NCBI GenBank assembly: GCA_016081115.2 | Contig: JABTTQ020000034.1 | Location: 186,001 to 250,000, forward strand | Length of the DNA: 64,000 nt | Reading direction: 5' to 3' | From: Rehmannia glutinosa | Taxonomy: Eukaryota > Streptophyta > Magnoliopsida > Lamiales > Orobanchaceae | Part shown: positions 1 to 12,471 of the stretch, piece by piece | Layout of the letters: each line of letters begins with the position of its first letter | Position numbering within the stretch: position 1 is the stretch's first letter | Translations under genes and position numbers: made by a program | The notes under the pieces: model-generated | What the model was told of the DNA's origin: nothing | Database searches by the model: none | What the model saw: only the letters and a program-made list of their open reading frames with translations

Positions 1-2456
1 ATGACAACTCAAGATATACATGGACAATATTCATGTGTAAGAAGAAAGAAACTCTACAAAAACTACCACACGGTGATGAAGAGAATTCAAAATGAAAAAA
101 GTCAAACCATTATCAAAATAAGATCGTGAGAGAACCGAGTTTGTCAATGGTATAATAACTCGATATTGTATAGAAAATGGTATTGGTCATGAATTGTCTG
201 CAGCAAGGACTCCAATGAGAATGGAGTTGCGAAAGAAGGAATAGAACTCTCAAAGAAGCGCAAGGACCATGTCGGTGAAGAAGGGCTACCTAAAAGATTT
301 TGGTCAAGCAATAAACACTGAGATGCTATACTCAAAATAGATGCATGATAAGCAGACGGTGACAAAGACTCCTATGAGATTTGGACGGGGAGAAAGCCAA
401 ATGTTGCATATTTTAGAATATTTGGATGCAAATGCTTCATCCATAACAATGGCAAAGATAATTTAAAGGCTTTTGATGCTAAAGTCGATGAAGGTATTTT
501 CTTGGGATACTCGGTGAAAGCAAAACCTCAGAGTACTCAACAAGAGGACTATGGTTCGAGAGGAATCCATTCTGTGGTGTTTGATGAGCCAAATGTAAAT
601 GGAGAAGACATTGAAGAGTCGGTGATAAGCTGAATCAATCAACCATGCGAGAAGAGTCCCTATCTTTGAAGGCTGGAATTTGGAATTATAAACCCGGATG
701 AAGATGAGATAGTTGAGTCTCAAAAAATTTGGAAAATCTGCTGACTAAGTGATGACGAGAGGCGATCAAAGCAACATAGCTGCAAGACGATGAATCGGCT
801 AACTTACTCCAACGATGTAAGATGGTGAGAGACCATCCACCAGAACTAGTCATTGGAGATGTAAGAGAAGGTGTCAAAACAAGATCCAAAACTCAACAAG
901 AAGCAATGTTTACCTGCTTCATCTCACAAATAGAGCTTAAAGATGTGTCACAAGCACTGGATGACACACATTGGATTCAAGCCATGCAAGAAGAGCTGAA
1001 TCAGTTTGAAAGAAATAAAGTGTGGGAACTGGTTCAAAGACCTACCCATCAAAATGTTATTGGCACTAAATGGGTATTCAGAAACAAGATGAATGAGGAA
1101 GGTTCTGTGGTAAGAAACAAAGCAAGACTGGTAGCCAAAGGATATTGCCAAGAAGAAGGAATAGATTTGATGAAACTTTTGCTCATGTGGCAAGATTGGA
1201 AGCCATAAGGATGTTTCTTGCCTATGCAGCTCACAAGAACTTTATTGTATATCAAATGGATGTAAAGAGTGCATTCATTAATGGTTTATTGGAAGAAGAA
1301 GTATATGTTGAACAACCTCCAGGATTTGAGCAGAAGATTCTTGGAGATAAGGTATACAAACTCAAGAAAGCTCTATATGGATTGAAACAGGCACCCAGAG
1401 CATGGTATGATACATTATCACAATTCCTGACTGAGAATGGATTCACAAAAGGAAAAGTGGATAAAACACTCTTCACATTTCAAGACAGGAAGAGCATACT
1501 GCTTGTTCAAATATATGTGGATGACATCATTTTTGGATCCACAAACAAAGAGCAGTGTGATAAATTTTCAAACCTCATGCAAAGCAAATTCGAAATGAGC
1601 ATGATGGGAGAGCGACATTCTTCCTTGGACTCCAAGTGAAACAATTTGAAGGATGGAACATTCATAAGTCAAACAAAATACACCAGAGATTTAATGAAGA
1701 AATTTGGTATGGAAGAGAAGTCTTGATGAAAATACCAATGAATACATCATCAAAAATGGACATGGATGCGGATGGCAAGCTTGTAGATCAAACAAGATAC
1801 GAGCACTTATTGGATCATTGCTCTATCTACGTAAAGCGAGCCGAGTCATCACCTTTACCGTAGGTGTATGTGCAAGATTTCAATCTGCTCCAAAAAGAAA
1901 GCCATATGACTGCGGCCAAGAGGATCTTGAGATATTTGAAAGGAAGCCAAGAAGTTGGCTTATGGTATCAAAGGAAGGTGGATTCAAGCTAATTGGCTAT
2001 TCGGACTCGACTATCTTTGGATGTAGAGTTGACGGGGAAGAGCACCTCAGGCACATGTCAAATGCTTGGAAATAGGCTAATTTCTGGTTTAGCAAAAAGC
2101 AAAATTCAATAGCCACCTCTGGTGAAGCGAGAATACATAGGCTGGCAAGGCATTTGTTGTGCCCTAGTCCTATGGATGAGACAATGAGTTGAGACTATGA
2201 AGTTCAAGAAAAGGAAATTCCAATCATGTGTGATAATACAAGTGCAATTGCAATCACTCAAAATCCTGTGTTGCACTCAAGAACAAAGCATATCGATGTC
2301 AGATATCACTTCATAAGAGATCATGTTGAAAAGAAGGACATCACCTTGGAATATATTTCAACCGATAAACAGGTTGGTGACATATTCACAAAACCATTAT
2401 GTGAGTCAAGATTTGAAAAACTCAAGCATGAGTTAGGATTAATTGAGCTGAGTTGA
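1..2456 (+). pseudogene. Decayed copia pol: integrase end, reverse transcriptase, RNase H
   Basis: Integrase remnants lie at about 115-520; the GRKP and FLGYS motifs of the integrase C-terminal part are readable. Reverse transcriptase starts near 930 (ALDDTHWIQAMQEEL, NVIGTKWVFRNK) and continues after a frameshift around 1160 with FAHVARLEAIR, YQMDVKSAFINGLL, YGLKQAPRAWY and the catalytic YVDDIIFGS near 1520. After 1640 the frame breaks several times through the connection region. RNase H ends at 2226-2456 with CDNTSAI, HSRTKHIDVRYHFIRD and DIFTKPL. Family knowledge: this domain order (IN before RT) marks Ty1/copia. At least four frame breaks mean no functional polyprotein. Confidence 0.9.
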
Positions 2457-5400
2457 CACTCAGAAGACTCGAAGAAAAGAAATGAAACACAAAAAGGGAA
2501 AAAGAACTGAACTCAAATCAGCTAAGTGAATTAGTCGTATCGAGAAGACAGGTTATGCAAGAGTTAGGTGACGGTGAGTATTTACATGCGAGAAAGAAGA
2601 GTTAAATCAGCTAAGGGGCAAATTTGAGTCATTTATGAGCAAAGTGACAAAAATGCAAATCGTTTTACTAAGCGGGAATGTTTTTAAGAATGACGTCAAA
2701 GATAATTATGGCGTGTACAGGCAAAAGCCGCACACAAGCTTATGATTGGATATAAATCTTTGCCGCATTAAATACGAGACATTAAATGCAAATCGGCGTG
2801 CGAGATCTAAGCCGTTGATTTTGATCACATTTCAAAAACCACCCATACGTTCTTTCATGAACCATACTTAAACCATTTTCGTCCGTTTCTCTCACTTTAC
2901 CAAAACTGTTCATCTCTCTCTCGAAAAGCAAAAGCAAAATTTTCTCTCAAAACCCTTTCAATCCTCGGATCATTTTCTAATGTTTCATTCGGTAAAATAT
3001 TGAGAAATGGCATCCACTCATGATTTTGTCAAGCTAGGAAAGCAAATCCACACCGGGTCTTGTGGATTCCGATGGTATGGTGAAGCAGTGTCCAGCGACA
3101 CCCTAGTAAAAAAGATTCTTTGAGAAATTGGAAACGTCACGAAATTTGAAACCGTTTACGGCGTTGGAGTTTCCGATGACCTATGTGGAAGAGGTCGCGC
3201 GATTCTACATGAACGTTGAGGTTCACGATGAGGGCATCAAGTCCTCTGTTCATGGAAAGGAGTTCATCATTACGCGCCAAGGATTTGGCGAACACCGCTT
3301 GTTCTGCGGTGAAGGAATGTTGAAATCAATGAAGGCGATGTTGACGACTCTTGCTTGGAAGGAAGTAGCCAAGTCCGACTATCTTTGAGAAAGTAGTCTA
3401 CACAAACAAATAAGAGGTGTTGAAGGAGGACTACCACAAATTGGACATCGTTGCAAAATGTATAGATATCAAATTTGGCGGCATTGACCGGTTTGTCAAG
3501 CAAAGTTGATCGTAATGGCTGCGATCATTGAAGAATGGAAAGTGAATCGGGTGAGTTTGTCTACGCAGAGGACTCTGCGCGAGCGTTGGGAACAAATCCT
3601 TCAAGGAGGATGGACGTTTGGAGGTTCCTAGGATACGGCCTGGTGATTGGCCGGTGATGGAGGTAAAGGAGTCCTCTCGACATGGAAAGGCGTTCCATGT
3701 AAACAAGAGGATGTTGAGATCAAACCTCTCGGCAGCGCAGTAAGAGAGCCTACGCTAAGAGAGCGATCACGAGTGAGGGGGAATCGGTGACCACAAGATA
3801 TCTGATTGTTTCCTCTCCTCCAAAGAAAAAGTGCTCCTGCGGTTGCTAAGAAGATCACTTGCTCCTACATCAAAGAAAAAGAAATGCTCCCGCCCGCAGT
3901 AAGCCACCTGCCCCTTTGTGGCGTGTCTCCGCCCTACAGCGCAGCGGAGAAGGAATCTCAAATACCTTCTCCGGTCGTTAAGAAAAGGAGAAGCGATAAG
4001 CTAAGACGGCCAACTCCTCGAAGAAACAGAGAAGAAAACAACAACCCGCCCGCCGCCAAGACTCGAGAAGAAACCTTATCCGGGAGAAATCCCTCGGTAC
4101 AAACAAGGAGAAGAAGAAGAATTTTCAAGCGTTAGAGCTTGAGAAACCCGAGTCGACCACTCAATCTGGAGAAGATACCGAGACCTGGCTGGATAAGTAG
4201 AGTCTCCGGGACGTGATCGATGAAACAGCCCAAGTCTGCATTTGGCCGAGGCCGAGAGAGCAACTCAAGACCCATGAGAGCGAGCAGTGAGGAACAAGGA
4301 ATGGTTGAGACAACCGAATCACTGTGATTGCAGGGTTGTTTCTCCACCGTGAACAGAGGCTCTGAGAGGATGTTGAGCGCAGCAAAGTCTGCGCTATCCT
4401 TAATCCACGGAAACGAGGGCCATCAAGAGAATGAAGAAGACGATGTAATCATGTACTCTCCTTTGTATCCGGACATCCAAAATCGTCTATGAGAGTGGAG
4501 AAAATGGAAGTCGAGCCTATCCGAGTATGTTTGAAAATCCGAGTTCATTCTTTGAGGAAGAAGAACTCTTCGGTTTCTTGAGGTGGACACGAGTCTTTGC
4601 AAGCCCTTGATGAGGATAATTGCATCAATATCTGCAGATTCGAAAAAGAAAACGAAGCGGGCTAAAGCAACAGGACGAGAGGCATGTGAGAAGGCAAGCA
4701 TCGCCTCTCACCGCACCACCGATCATACACACCTCACCTTGATGTCCTATCGAAAGTGATGAGGATCGGACCTATTGCTGCCACGGAAGAGTTGCAAATC
4801 AGCAAGCAATGCAAGAGTCGAGAATCCTTCATGAGCAAAGAATGATGGAGGGACCAGGAGACTCCTCCAAATCACAACCGGAGATAGACCCAATGGGAGT
4901 GGAAAAGATATTGCCGGTATGTCGTTCGCCACCACTTCGGCTCATTCGAGGAAGGTATTAAAAACTGGCGATGGCGGGAGTGTGGGGACCCGGTCGAGCC
5001 AACCCTAATGAAGGTGTCTTACCACGCCCCAACGGTGAATACTCGGTGGGAGCAGCCGGAGTCCGGAGACGAGTGACCCCACTCCAAGTCACTCGGGTAT
5101 GGTAGGTGGGAAACTCCCTCCCGCTGCGGCAAGGTCGGAGGTCTGCTGCGGTGACTCCACAATGAATTTAGGAGGCGAAATGGAGAAGGATCAATCACAG
5201 AATACGGCAAGTTGTCACGAGGCTCAGGCGATTGTAGCTGTCTCGGTGAAGTGCCAAGCGCTCTGCCAGCTAATGATGGCTAGCTGGCGATGCGGTCGAG
5301 GCACATGAAGGAACTACGGGAGTTAACACTCAGGCGATGAAAGTGCAATCCATGGAGTTGAGACTCCAATGGATGCCGCCTCGAGAAGACCCCAAGACAG

Positions 5401-7915
5401 CTGAGACACTTGTCGAAAGGGATGTCAAGGCCTCGCATTGCAGTTGAGGCTGCGAGGAGGTAATGAAGGCCAACGGGAGGTTGAGACTTCTCGGGTGGCA
5501 AAGCGAAGCACGAACATCCCTCCTGCTATCGTGGATCCATCGAGAAAAGGAGATAATCGCTCTTCACAATTCCCATGATAATCCGATGTAACCTTTCTAG
5601 GATCGGAAGGAGACGATGAAGTCGAGTCATCCTGTGGATCGATCCCAAAGACTTAGCCGAGGATGTTCCAACCACGAGTAGGTCGATCTCAAGACTACTC
5701 GCCAAACATTCACCTTTGATGTTGAGCCACCCATGGAAATCTCATCATCGTCCGATGACGCTTCCGATAAGAGCGAGGACGAGTCAACTCATTTGGAAAA
5801 AACGGTGAGACCAACGAAGCTATTGAGACAGTGAGGCTCGGCAAAAGTCGGGTCGACTTCACAACATACCCCGGTGAAACAGAGTCCACATGCGGGCTCC
5901 CCAAGCCGCAGCGAGGTTCGACTCCACAAGGAACTTCACGAGCACCGCTTATAATTGAACAAATTCGATTTGCACGTTATGATTCTTTCATAGAATCATT
6001 TCCCTTCTCTCTGAGGTACGACCTCCCGAAGAATCGACAAAGATCGCGAGCGCTTACAGACACGATCTGTCATTCCATCGACACCATTGTTCCAACTAAC
6101 TATGACTTTGACTCTGCTTGGTCACCACCGCACCTTGAGAGGAAGCGGTGAAGTTCGGGAGGTGTTCAAAGCCCTATTTGCTGAGATTGAACGGATGGAG
6201 AGGCACCAGACCTCGTTGGACATGAGGCTAGATAACAGGGACGCCAACCTCACTGCTGATTTGAGAGGCATCATAGTTAGGATTCGGGAGTGGTGGCAAC
6301 AGCAGCAAACAATGCGTGAGGAATAAGCTCGATGTTTCAGAACATTGTTCAACAAGTTGTTGGTGCAGCGGTGAGAATCGATGCAAAGACAAAATTGCAA
6401 GAGCACATTGAACAAATGCATGAATCTCATACTACAGAGATAAAGCTGCTGCGTGAACATAATAAAAACGAGCTCTGCGTGTGGAAGAGAATATGGATCG
6501 AAAATTAAGTCTCCTCATGGCTGAGATGAAGTTGGTAGCAGCTGAATCCAACGCCACTCGCTCGAGTTTCGTGCGGCTTACTCAATGATTGGCGAACTCA
6601 ACTATCGAGACTCGACTTCTTGCTTGCTAGCTTGTTTCGGGGGTTCCTCTCTCCTTTGATGATGCCAAAAGGGGAAGAGGAATACCTAAAAGCGCTGAAG
6701 GAGTCAAGCCGAGAAGGAGGAAGCGGTTTGTGAAGAAAAGCAGTGAAAGGCGATAATAAGAGAGAAGAAAGGGAAGTCTGTTGGGGGAAGGCTCGAAAGA
6801 TGTGACCTTGATGATTGCTAAAACCCCCAACAAGGTCTTGTCTGGTGATATTATCAAAGCAAACTCCCGATGACTCGCCACTCCAACACTCTTTGTACCA
6901 ATGGTGAAAAGAGAAAGACAGTTGAAGCGAGGGGATGGAAGAAGTGGAAGGAAGAATGAATGCTCGAGTTATGGATATTCGAAACAACATGGAGGCATTC
7001 CAATAGCAGAGACACCTATGCCATTTCGGATGCGAGCCCGAGCAAGATCTTGATGAATTTAAGACGCTCGCATATGAAGGTTACTTCGCAAACATGTCCA
7101 TGGCTCAAGCACGGGATTTGTCTTGGGAAAAAGGTCTCACACTATGTGAAGAAAGCGACAGCTGACAAACCACTAGCGATCACTCTGCTGGTCACTCTGT
7201 TAGTCACTCAACTCGGGAAAAAGAAGGCCCCAAGATAATACACGCCCGAGAGAGGCAGAGGAAAAGCGATGGTGGAGGAAGAGGTTTGGACCTAGTCCGC
7301 CTAAAAACATTGAGTACATAAATCCAGGCAAGAAAGGAGGGATCTATTGGTGGATTTGAAGTAGCCAATCGCAAGTGGCTAAGAACAATGTTGAGTATGT
7401 GAAGAGAATTGAAGAAGAAAATAAAAGACAAACTCGGCTATGGGAGAAAAGACAAGAAAGACTAAGAAGAGATGAAAGTTTGCCCGAAAAGGCGTATGAG
7501 AGAAAAAGAAGCATTTGAAGATGAGAAGAAAAGGAAAAGGTCGAGAAGATGACAGAGTGAAGAAGACAAAAGAAGGAGCGTGAAGGAGATGAAGTGTTCT
7601 TTATCCACCCCTTCATGTATTTTACTATGTAAATACACTTTATGTAAGTCTTCCGTACATTGAATAAAATTATGCAATTTAAATACGTGAGTAGATATAG
7701 AAACTGACATGGTTAGTCTAAGCCCCGTTTAAGCTCGATATATTTCTTTTTTGGGGCTTAAGCTCGATACACTCAGAAAAATGACTATGTAAAGAAAAAG
7801 GATGTTATGATCAATAAAAGATCGATTCTAAACATACATTCGTGGTTCTACATTTGTCTGTATGTATCTTTCTTTGTTAAGTAATTGTATGGATATTTTA
7901 AGTTTTGGCATCATC
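2457..7915 (+). other. Extra Sirevirus region between pol and 3' LTR
   Basis: About 5.4 kb separate the RNase H stop from the polypurine tract, far more than in simple copia elements. Some Sireviruses carry an additional, env-like or unclassified, reading frame here. Plus-strand coding traces occur throughout: a Transposase_32-like segment (3007-3388), a Lys/Arg/Pro-rich stretch (about 3800-4135), Ser/Glu-rich pieces (about 4140-6150), and Lys/Glu/Arg-rich probable coiled coil (about 6900-7600). All are cut by stops. I infer one long decayed extra ORF and cannot assign a function. 7620-7915 is AT-rich non-coding sequence. Confidence 0.6.
3007..3388 (+). pseudogene. Transposase_32-like (putative plant transposon protein) fragment in Sirevirus extra ORF
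   Basis: A start codon at 3007 opens about 38 codons. After a one-base shift near 3115 the frame reads RFFEKLETSRNLKP, then FPMTYVEEVARFYMNVEV and SVHGKEFIITRQGF. The spacing of an FYxN motif, a VxGK motif and a preceding RFEKLxxRxLxP-like block resembles the domain called putative plant transposon protein (Transposase_32), often found in plant retroelement extra ORFs. The frame ends at 3388. The assignment is from memory of the family pattern; a profile search would be decisive. Its place after pol supports an element-encoded protein rather than a host gene. Confidence 0.5.
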
Positions 7916-7929
7916 AAAAAGGGGGAAAT
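7916..7929 (+). other. Polypurine tract of Sirevirus
   Basis: AAAAAGGGGGAAAT lies directly before the LTR start TGTTGGG and is preceded by CATCATC, as in most Sireviruses. It would prime plus-strand DNA synthesis. Confidence 0.85.
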
Positions 7930-9489
7930 TGTTGGGAAATTATTTTGTAGATTTTGATGAATCTATGCAAAACTTAGAATAGGAAGTTGGCACCCCATCT
8001 TTTTGTTGTAAATTGAATTGTAATAGATAAATTTGGTCAAGTGAGTTAAGTCTGACTATGCCTAAACATGTAAGAAGACAATGGAGACTAGAAGGAAGAC
8101 TCATTTGTGAGGCATTGAGTATGGCAAAGAAGAGAAGACGAGAACTTTTTGAAGGTGCAATGAAATGCGAGATGAGTGAAGTATCGGTCAAGTTAACTCA
8201 AGATGACCAAGTCTCAAGGTTGAAGTGACGAGGATGAGTCATCAAATGATTGGAAGGCGACTCAAAGTCACTGGGGATGTTAAGAAAATACGATCAAGTC
8301 AAGACAATGAAAGAGATCCGTTACGTGAGAAATCAAGAGAATTACTTAAACAAGTAATAGCTCCATACTACCTTTGTTGAAGTGCTCAGTTCCAGAAGCG
8401 TGCAAAAGAAATAAACCAATGAGAAGCACTGCACCATGACAGAACTCTAAAAAGCTGAAGAACAATTCATACGAGGAAGTGGCAATTTCAAGAACTGCAA
8501 CAAGACAAGCCAGCGACCACAAGTGACTTTCAAAAATAAGCCTATCTCTTGTGGGCGATTTTTGAAAAATCACTATAAAAGGTGAGGAATAACTACGAGA
8601 GAAGGTTACCCGAACCACGAACATTCGAGCAAACATCCAATCTGTAACCTAATATATTCTCAAATCATTTAAGATCAATCCTCAAACCTACATTACGAAG
8701 GAAATCAATCCAACACTCACTTTGTGAAGGAAAGATAACTTCAATCAGTTGAAGAGAAAATTTTTGAAGAATCAAGGGTCACATATTCCATGGAGGATTG
8801 TAGAAAGGTTCAAGGTCGAATCAGTCTCAAGTTTTTGGAGGGCTTCGTGATCAAATCCAAGAAGCTTGAGCAAGTGGGCTGTAGTAGCAAGGCACTGCCT
8901 GTGAAGAAGCTGAGTCGTCACGAGAAGCCAGCTGCGTGACCAAAGCATCTCATGAGTCCCAAAGGATCAAGTCATTTGTGTGATCAAGACTTGTATCGGA
9001 CTGTTAACCACTCGTATCTTGATCAATACTTAGTGGATTCCTCCGGGGAGTTGGAGAAGAGAGGAGTAGAAGAATTACCCCATCTTGAACCTCTATAAAA
9101 TCTATTGTGTTATTTACATTTCAAAGACTTTAAATTCTCGCATCTCATTTTTATATCTGCTTGATAAATTTGCTATCCAATTGATAATCAATCGTGTGCT
9201 AAAACCGAGTATTAAAACAAACTTAACCAAATTCAAGGGTGTTAAGTCTTATTTGAAAACAAATCACAATGTCGAGTTAAGTCTTTAGTCAAAAAAATTT
9301 GAATTATTCTATCAATGACTCACTCGAGTCCGTTGAGTGACTAACTCTGTTGATTAACTAACTTAGTTTGTCCATCGGACACGGTGTGAAGTATTAACTC
9401 GAATTTTTAAAAGGACTAAATCGAAAAGTTGGTAAGGTTTATTCAACCCCCCCTTCTAAACCTTACACTCACACCCCTTGGGACCTACA
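7930..9489 (+). repeat. 3' LTR of Sirevirus
   Basis: The LTR starts TGTTGGG directly after the polypurine tract and ends close to 9489 (CCTACA); the exact end is uncertain by a few bases (9489 or 9492). A TATA-like CTATAAAAG sits at about 8573-8581 and marks the likely internal promoter. The conserved run TTCAACCCCCCCTTCT near 9444-9460 is a known feature of Sirevirus LTR 3' ends. About 1.56 kb long. Confidence 0.8.
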
Positions 9490-10087
9490 CCAGCGGTTTG
9501 AAAAATAAACTAACCCTAGGAATAACGTGATGAATGATGAAGCTCGAACGACGAATGAAACTGAAAGCACTAATGGAGAACGTGGCCACGAACACTTGAA
9601 GAGTCGGAAGAAAAACGGGCGCGAACTCAAAAACGGATGAAGACAACCAGTAAGAATTTTGATTTACCTAGGTTAAGAAAGTGGAGGGGGTAAAAACTGG
9701 ATAGCGGCCTAAAGTGGGCGGGTATTTTTGGGAAAAAAACAGTGGGTCGGGTATATTTGGAATAGGTGACATTTTTGTCTTTTTTTGAAAAATGAGGGCA
9801 TTTTGTGTAATTTCCTCTAAAATAATGGCCAAACAAAATGGGCCAAAATTTCAACATATATTAGGTAATATTCTTTTTTAGTGCATGACGGGTGCAAGAT
9901 GCAAACTGCTGGAGATATTAGACTGCAAATTCTGCACAAAAATTAATGCGCACAATGTGCACTAAAGTGGTTCAAATTGCTGGAGAGGCTCTTAATTAAT
10001 TAATTCAATGTTTTTGTTGTGCTTATCTAATTTGTTTCTCAATCGATTTTATAAGACTAAGTTATTTATCCTTCATTGTTCATGCAG
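9490..10087. other. Spacer between Sirevirus LTR and AHL remnant
   Basis: There is no clear gene here. A short plus-strand frame from about 9532 carries basic residues but no recognisable AT-hook core (RGRP). The expected first exon of the downstream AHL gene is not found. The remainder is AT-rich spacer ending in the intron acceptor TTCATGCAG at 10087. Confidence 0.6.
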
Positions 10088-11791
10088 AACATTGTTGAAA
10101 GGATCTGGTCTTTTTCTCAAAAGATTCCAGAATCCATTTGTATTCTGTCAGCATCGGGTACAATCTCAAGTGCAGAATTATACATCCCTGCTTCGCGTGG
10201 AGGTGTTATAAGATATGAGGTACGATCTCAATTTCTAAATTCTAGTTAATTTCTTGATTTGATGTTATGCACGAAAAAGAAATAAAATATGTTTGTTTAG
10301 CTTAATTTGCTGCACTTTCAAGAAATTTAATTTGATATATATTTATATGGTTCTGCCTGAACTTTTATTCCATTTCCATGGCCATTTTGCCTGCTATATG
10401 ATTTTTACTTGTCTTTCGGCAACAAATTGGCTCATTCTAATTCCATTATGAGGATTACAATTTGTTCAGCTAATGTAAACATCACGTTTTGCAAAAAAAT
10501 CATGTAATTTTATAAACATCTGATCTCAATTTTAATCGTGCAAAATATGCACGGTTTGCAAAATAGTCAAGTATGAAAATCTCAAATTTGGTCCTAATTC
10601 CACCGGAAATTGAGGACTAAATGTGCTGCTTAGGTGATTAATTCTAGTGAAATTAGTAAAATTGAGATTTTCATATAGTTATAGGACTATTTTGCAAACC
10701 AACAAAAGTTTTCCATTGCCGCATGACTTTTTTTTTTTTTTTTTTTTGAAAAATATGATTTTTATAGGATTGTTTTGTTAATACCCTATAATTACACAAC
10801 CAATTTTGCCCCACCATTTATGACAACAGAATAAGTAGCTGCTCATCTATATGTACCATATATACATGTATGCTGCTATGCTAGAGTCAAATTTGATTAA
10901 CACATTAAAAGGGATTTTAAGTAATTCCTCTATCTCTCATTATATATTCTCCTCTGCAGGGTGAGTTTTCAATCGTGTATCTGAATGGATCGCACACTTA
11001 TGATAAAAAAAGGGGTGGCAAAATTTGCCTTCTCAGTGTTCAATTGGCTAATCCTGATGGGAAATTTTACGGTGGTGCTGTTGCAGGCTCACTAGTTGCT
11101 GGAGGGCCAACTACGGTAAGATCAAAATTTCCTCTCGATATAATATACTTTTTCTAGCAACTTGGGTTAACCATTTTCAAAAGTCTATTTTTTTTTATTA
11201 ATTATCCTTTGTACTAATGAACAACCACTTTAATTTGTTTGAAACTTTATTCTCTTTTGAATCTTCCAGTTCGAATTCACTAAGATCTCATTACATTCCT
11301 TTTTTTTCCAGCTTATCATTGCTACATTCAAACAGAATTTGAGGAAGCAACCGACTGTAAGGCCACAACGCCTTGAAACTCCAAAGCCTAACAAAGGCAC
11401 AGTCACTGCTCCACCGCAGGCCGAAAATAGCAAACAAGCTGCAGATGCTGAAGGTAAAGTTGTAGCAAGTGCTTCGCCCCTCAGTGCTGATGATCCAGCA
11501 CCGGTAAGCGATCAAGTGGTCGTAAAAGACCAGATTGTGAGCAATGCTTCGTCTCCTCAGCCTGTTGAGATTGTGTCTGAAACGGGCGTGTTATGTTGTC
11601 CGATGTTGAAACTGGAGTTGCTACTGATTAAGGAAGAAATGGATTTGAAGAACTTATTGTGTCTTTTAAAGTTCGAAGTAAAAACATTTGTTGTCTTTTG
11701 GGTGAAGTTTAAGGTTGAACAATTATGTTTGTTTGTTGTTAGGGGGCCTTTATCATGGCTTGCTGTTGTACGTTATGTGTTTGAATTTTGA
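10088..11791 (+). pseudogene. AHL (AT-hook nuclear-localised) protein, 5'-truncated, PPC domain retained
   Basis: Three exons with GT-AG junctions are visible: 10088-10219 (44 codons), 10960-11115 (52 codons) and 11312-11791. They encode most of a PPC/DUF296 domain: IWSFSQKIPESICILSASG, ASRGGVIRYE, then GEFSIVYLNGS, NPDGKFYGGAVAGSL and LIIATFKQN. Known AHL proteins bind AT-rich DNA through an N-terminal AT-hook (RGRP core) and trimerise through the PPC domain in the nucleus. The AT-hook and the start of the PPC domain, normally in exon 1, are absent from the preceding 600 bp, where a Sirevirus ends. In the last exon the frame runs to 11791 with an unlikely hydrophobic tail. A one-base shift near 11600 would instead end at a stop near 11630, so a frameshift is likely. 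It is either a remnant, or a gene whose exon 1 lies beyond the Sirevirus. Confidence 0.8.
10553..10700. repeat. Small inverted-repeat (MITE-like) element in AHL intron
   Basis: GGTTTGCAAAATAGTC at the left is mirrored by GACTATTTTGCAAACC at the right. The similarity continues inward (TATGAAAATCTCAA against TTGAGATTTTCATA). About 148 bp; no clear target duplication was found. It lies between the 10219 donor and the 10960 acceptor. Confidence 0.65.
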
Positions 11792-11913
11792 ACTGCATAT
11801 GTTGTTTGATTTGGGTTTTATCTGGTTGAATTGTAGTTACTGAGAACTGTAGTTAGGGCCTTTGCCAAAGGAATGGAATGAGAGTTGCTCTTTCTCTGTT
11901 TTAGTTTCATCTT

Positions 11914-12471
11914 GTGTTCTATCTCACATATTTGTGTTGATACAGTCGTGCTCTGTACTTATTGTATTTAGGGGCACGATCATGCCACACCCATGTAATT
12001 GATGACACGATCGTGTCGTGCTACATTCAATGTGCCACACCCCTTTAATAATGGTACTTTTGTCTTTACCGGGTAAAAAATATTTTTTTGTAAAAATAGG
12101 TAGAAAAGTAGTTTGATTATCTTAAAAAGGTCAAAAATAACTTTCAATTTAAGTTGAAAAAAAAAAGATGGGTAATATATATTTTGCTTCTTGGATCATT
12201 CACCTTGGACTATACCATGTTGATGTATATAACCTCTTCCATATCATGTAAATTGTAACTATTCTGGTTATTAATTTTTATTTATTTTATATGGATCGAT
12301 TAGTAGGCTCATTCTTATTGACAGTGATGAGGAGTGAGATGAATTATCTATATTAGGACATGATTGACCAATCACCATTAGCCTTATGTCAGTTCATCTA
12401 AGCATTATTGTTTAATTAGTGTTTGTCGTCGAATTTTGGTATAAGCATGAATCATTATTATCTATGTATCA
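11914..12471 (-). repeat. Truncated LTR-like block, left copy
   Basis: This block is closely similar to 15475-16314. It shares GTTCTATCTCACATATTTGTG at one end and, after a roughly 280-bp stretch missing here, the whole remainder down to TATCACTA. The right copy carries a primer-binding site at its other edge, so I read both as LTRs of a minus-strand gypsy element. This copy lacks about 75 bp of the expected U5 end and the 280-bp segment. It could also be an independent LTR fragment or a segmental duplication downstream of the AHL gene. Confidence 0.5.

Larger units (their letters stand above)
1..9489 (+). mobile_element. Sirevirus-type Ty1/copia retrotransposon, 5' part outside window
   Basis: The order seen is integrase C-terminal part, reverse transcriptase, RNase H, a 5.4-kb extra region, a polypurine tract and one LTR. 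The tract AAAAAGGGGGAAAT followed directly by TGTTGGG, and the C-run ending in CTTCTAAACC near the LTR end, are typical of the Sirevirus branch of Ty1/copia. The 5' LTR, primer binding site, gag and protease would lie upstream of base 1. All coding parts are frameshifted, so the copy is dead. No target duplication can be tested because the other end is missing. The copy ends about 600 bp before the first recognisable exon of the AHL gene. Confidence 0.85.

Noticed and set aside
8346..8636. Minus-strand 96-codon frame in the Sirevirus LTR
   Set aside because: It is located inside the LTR over the promoter, with no known family.
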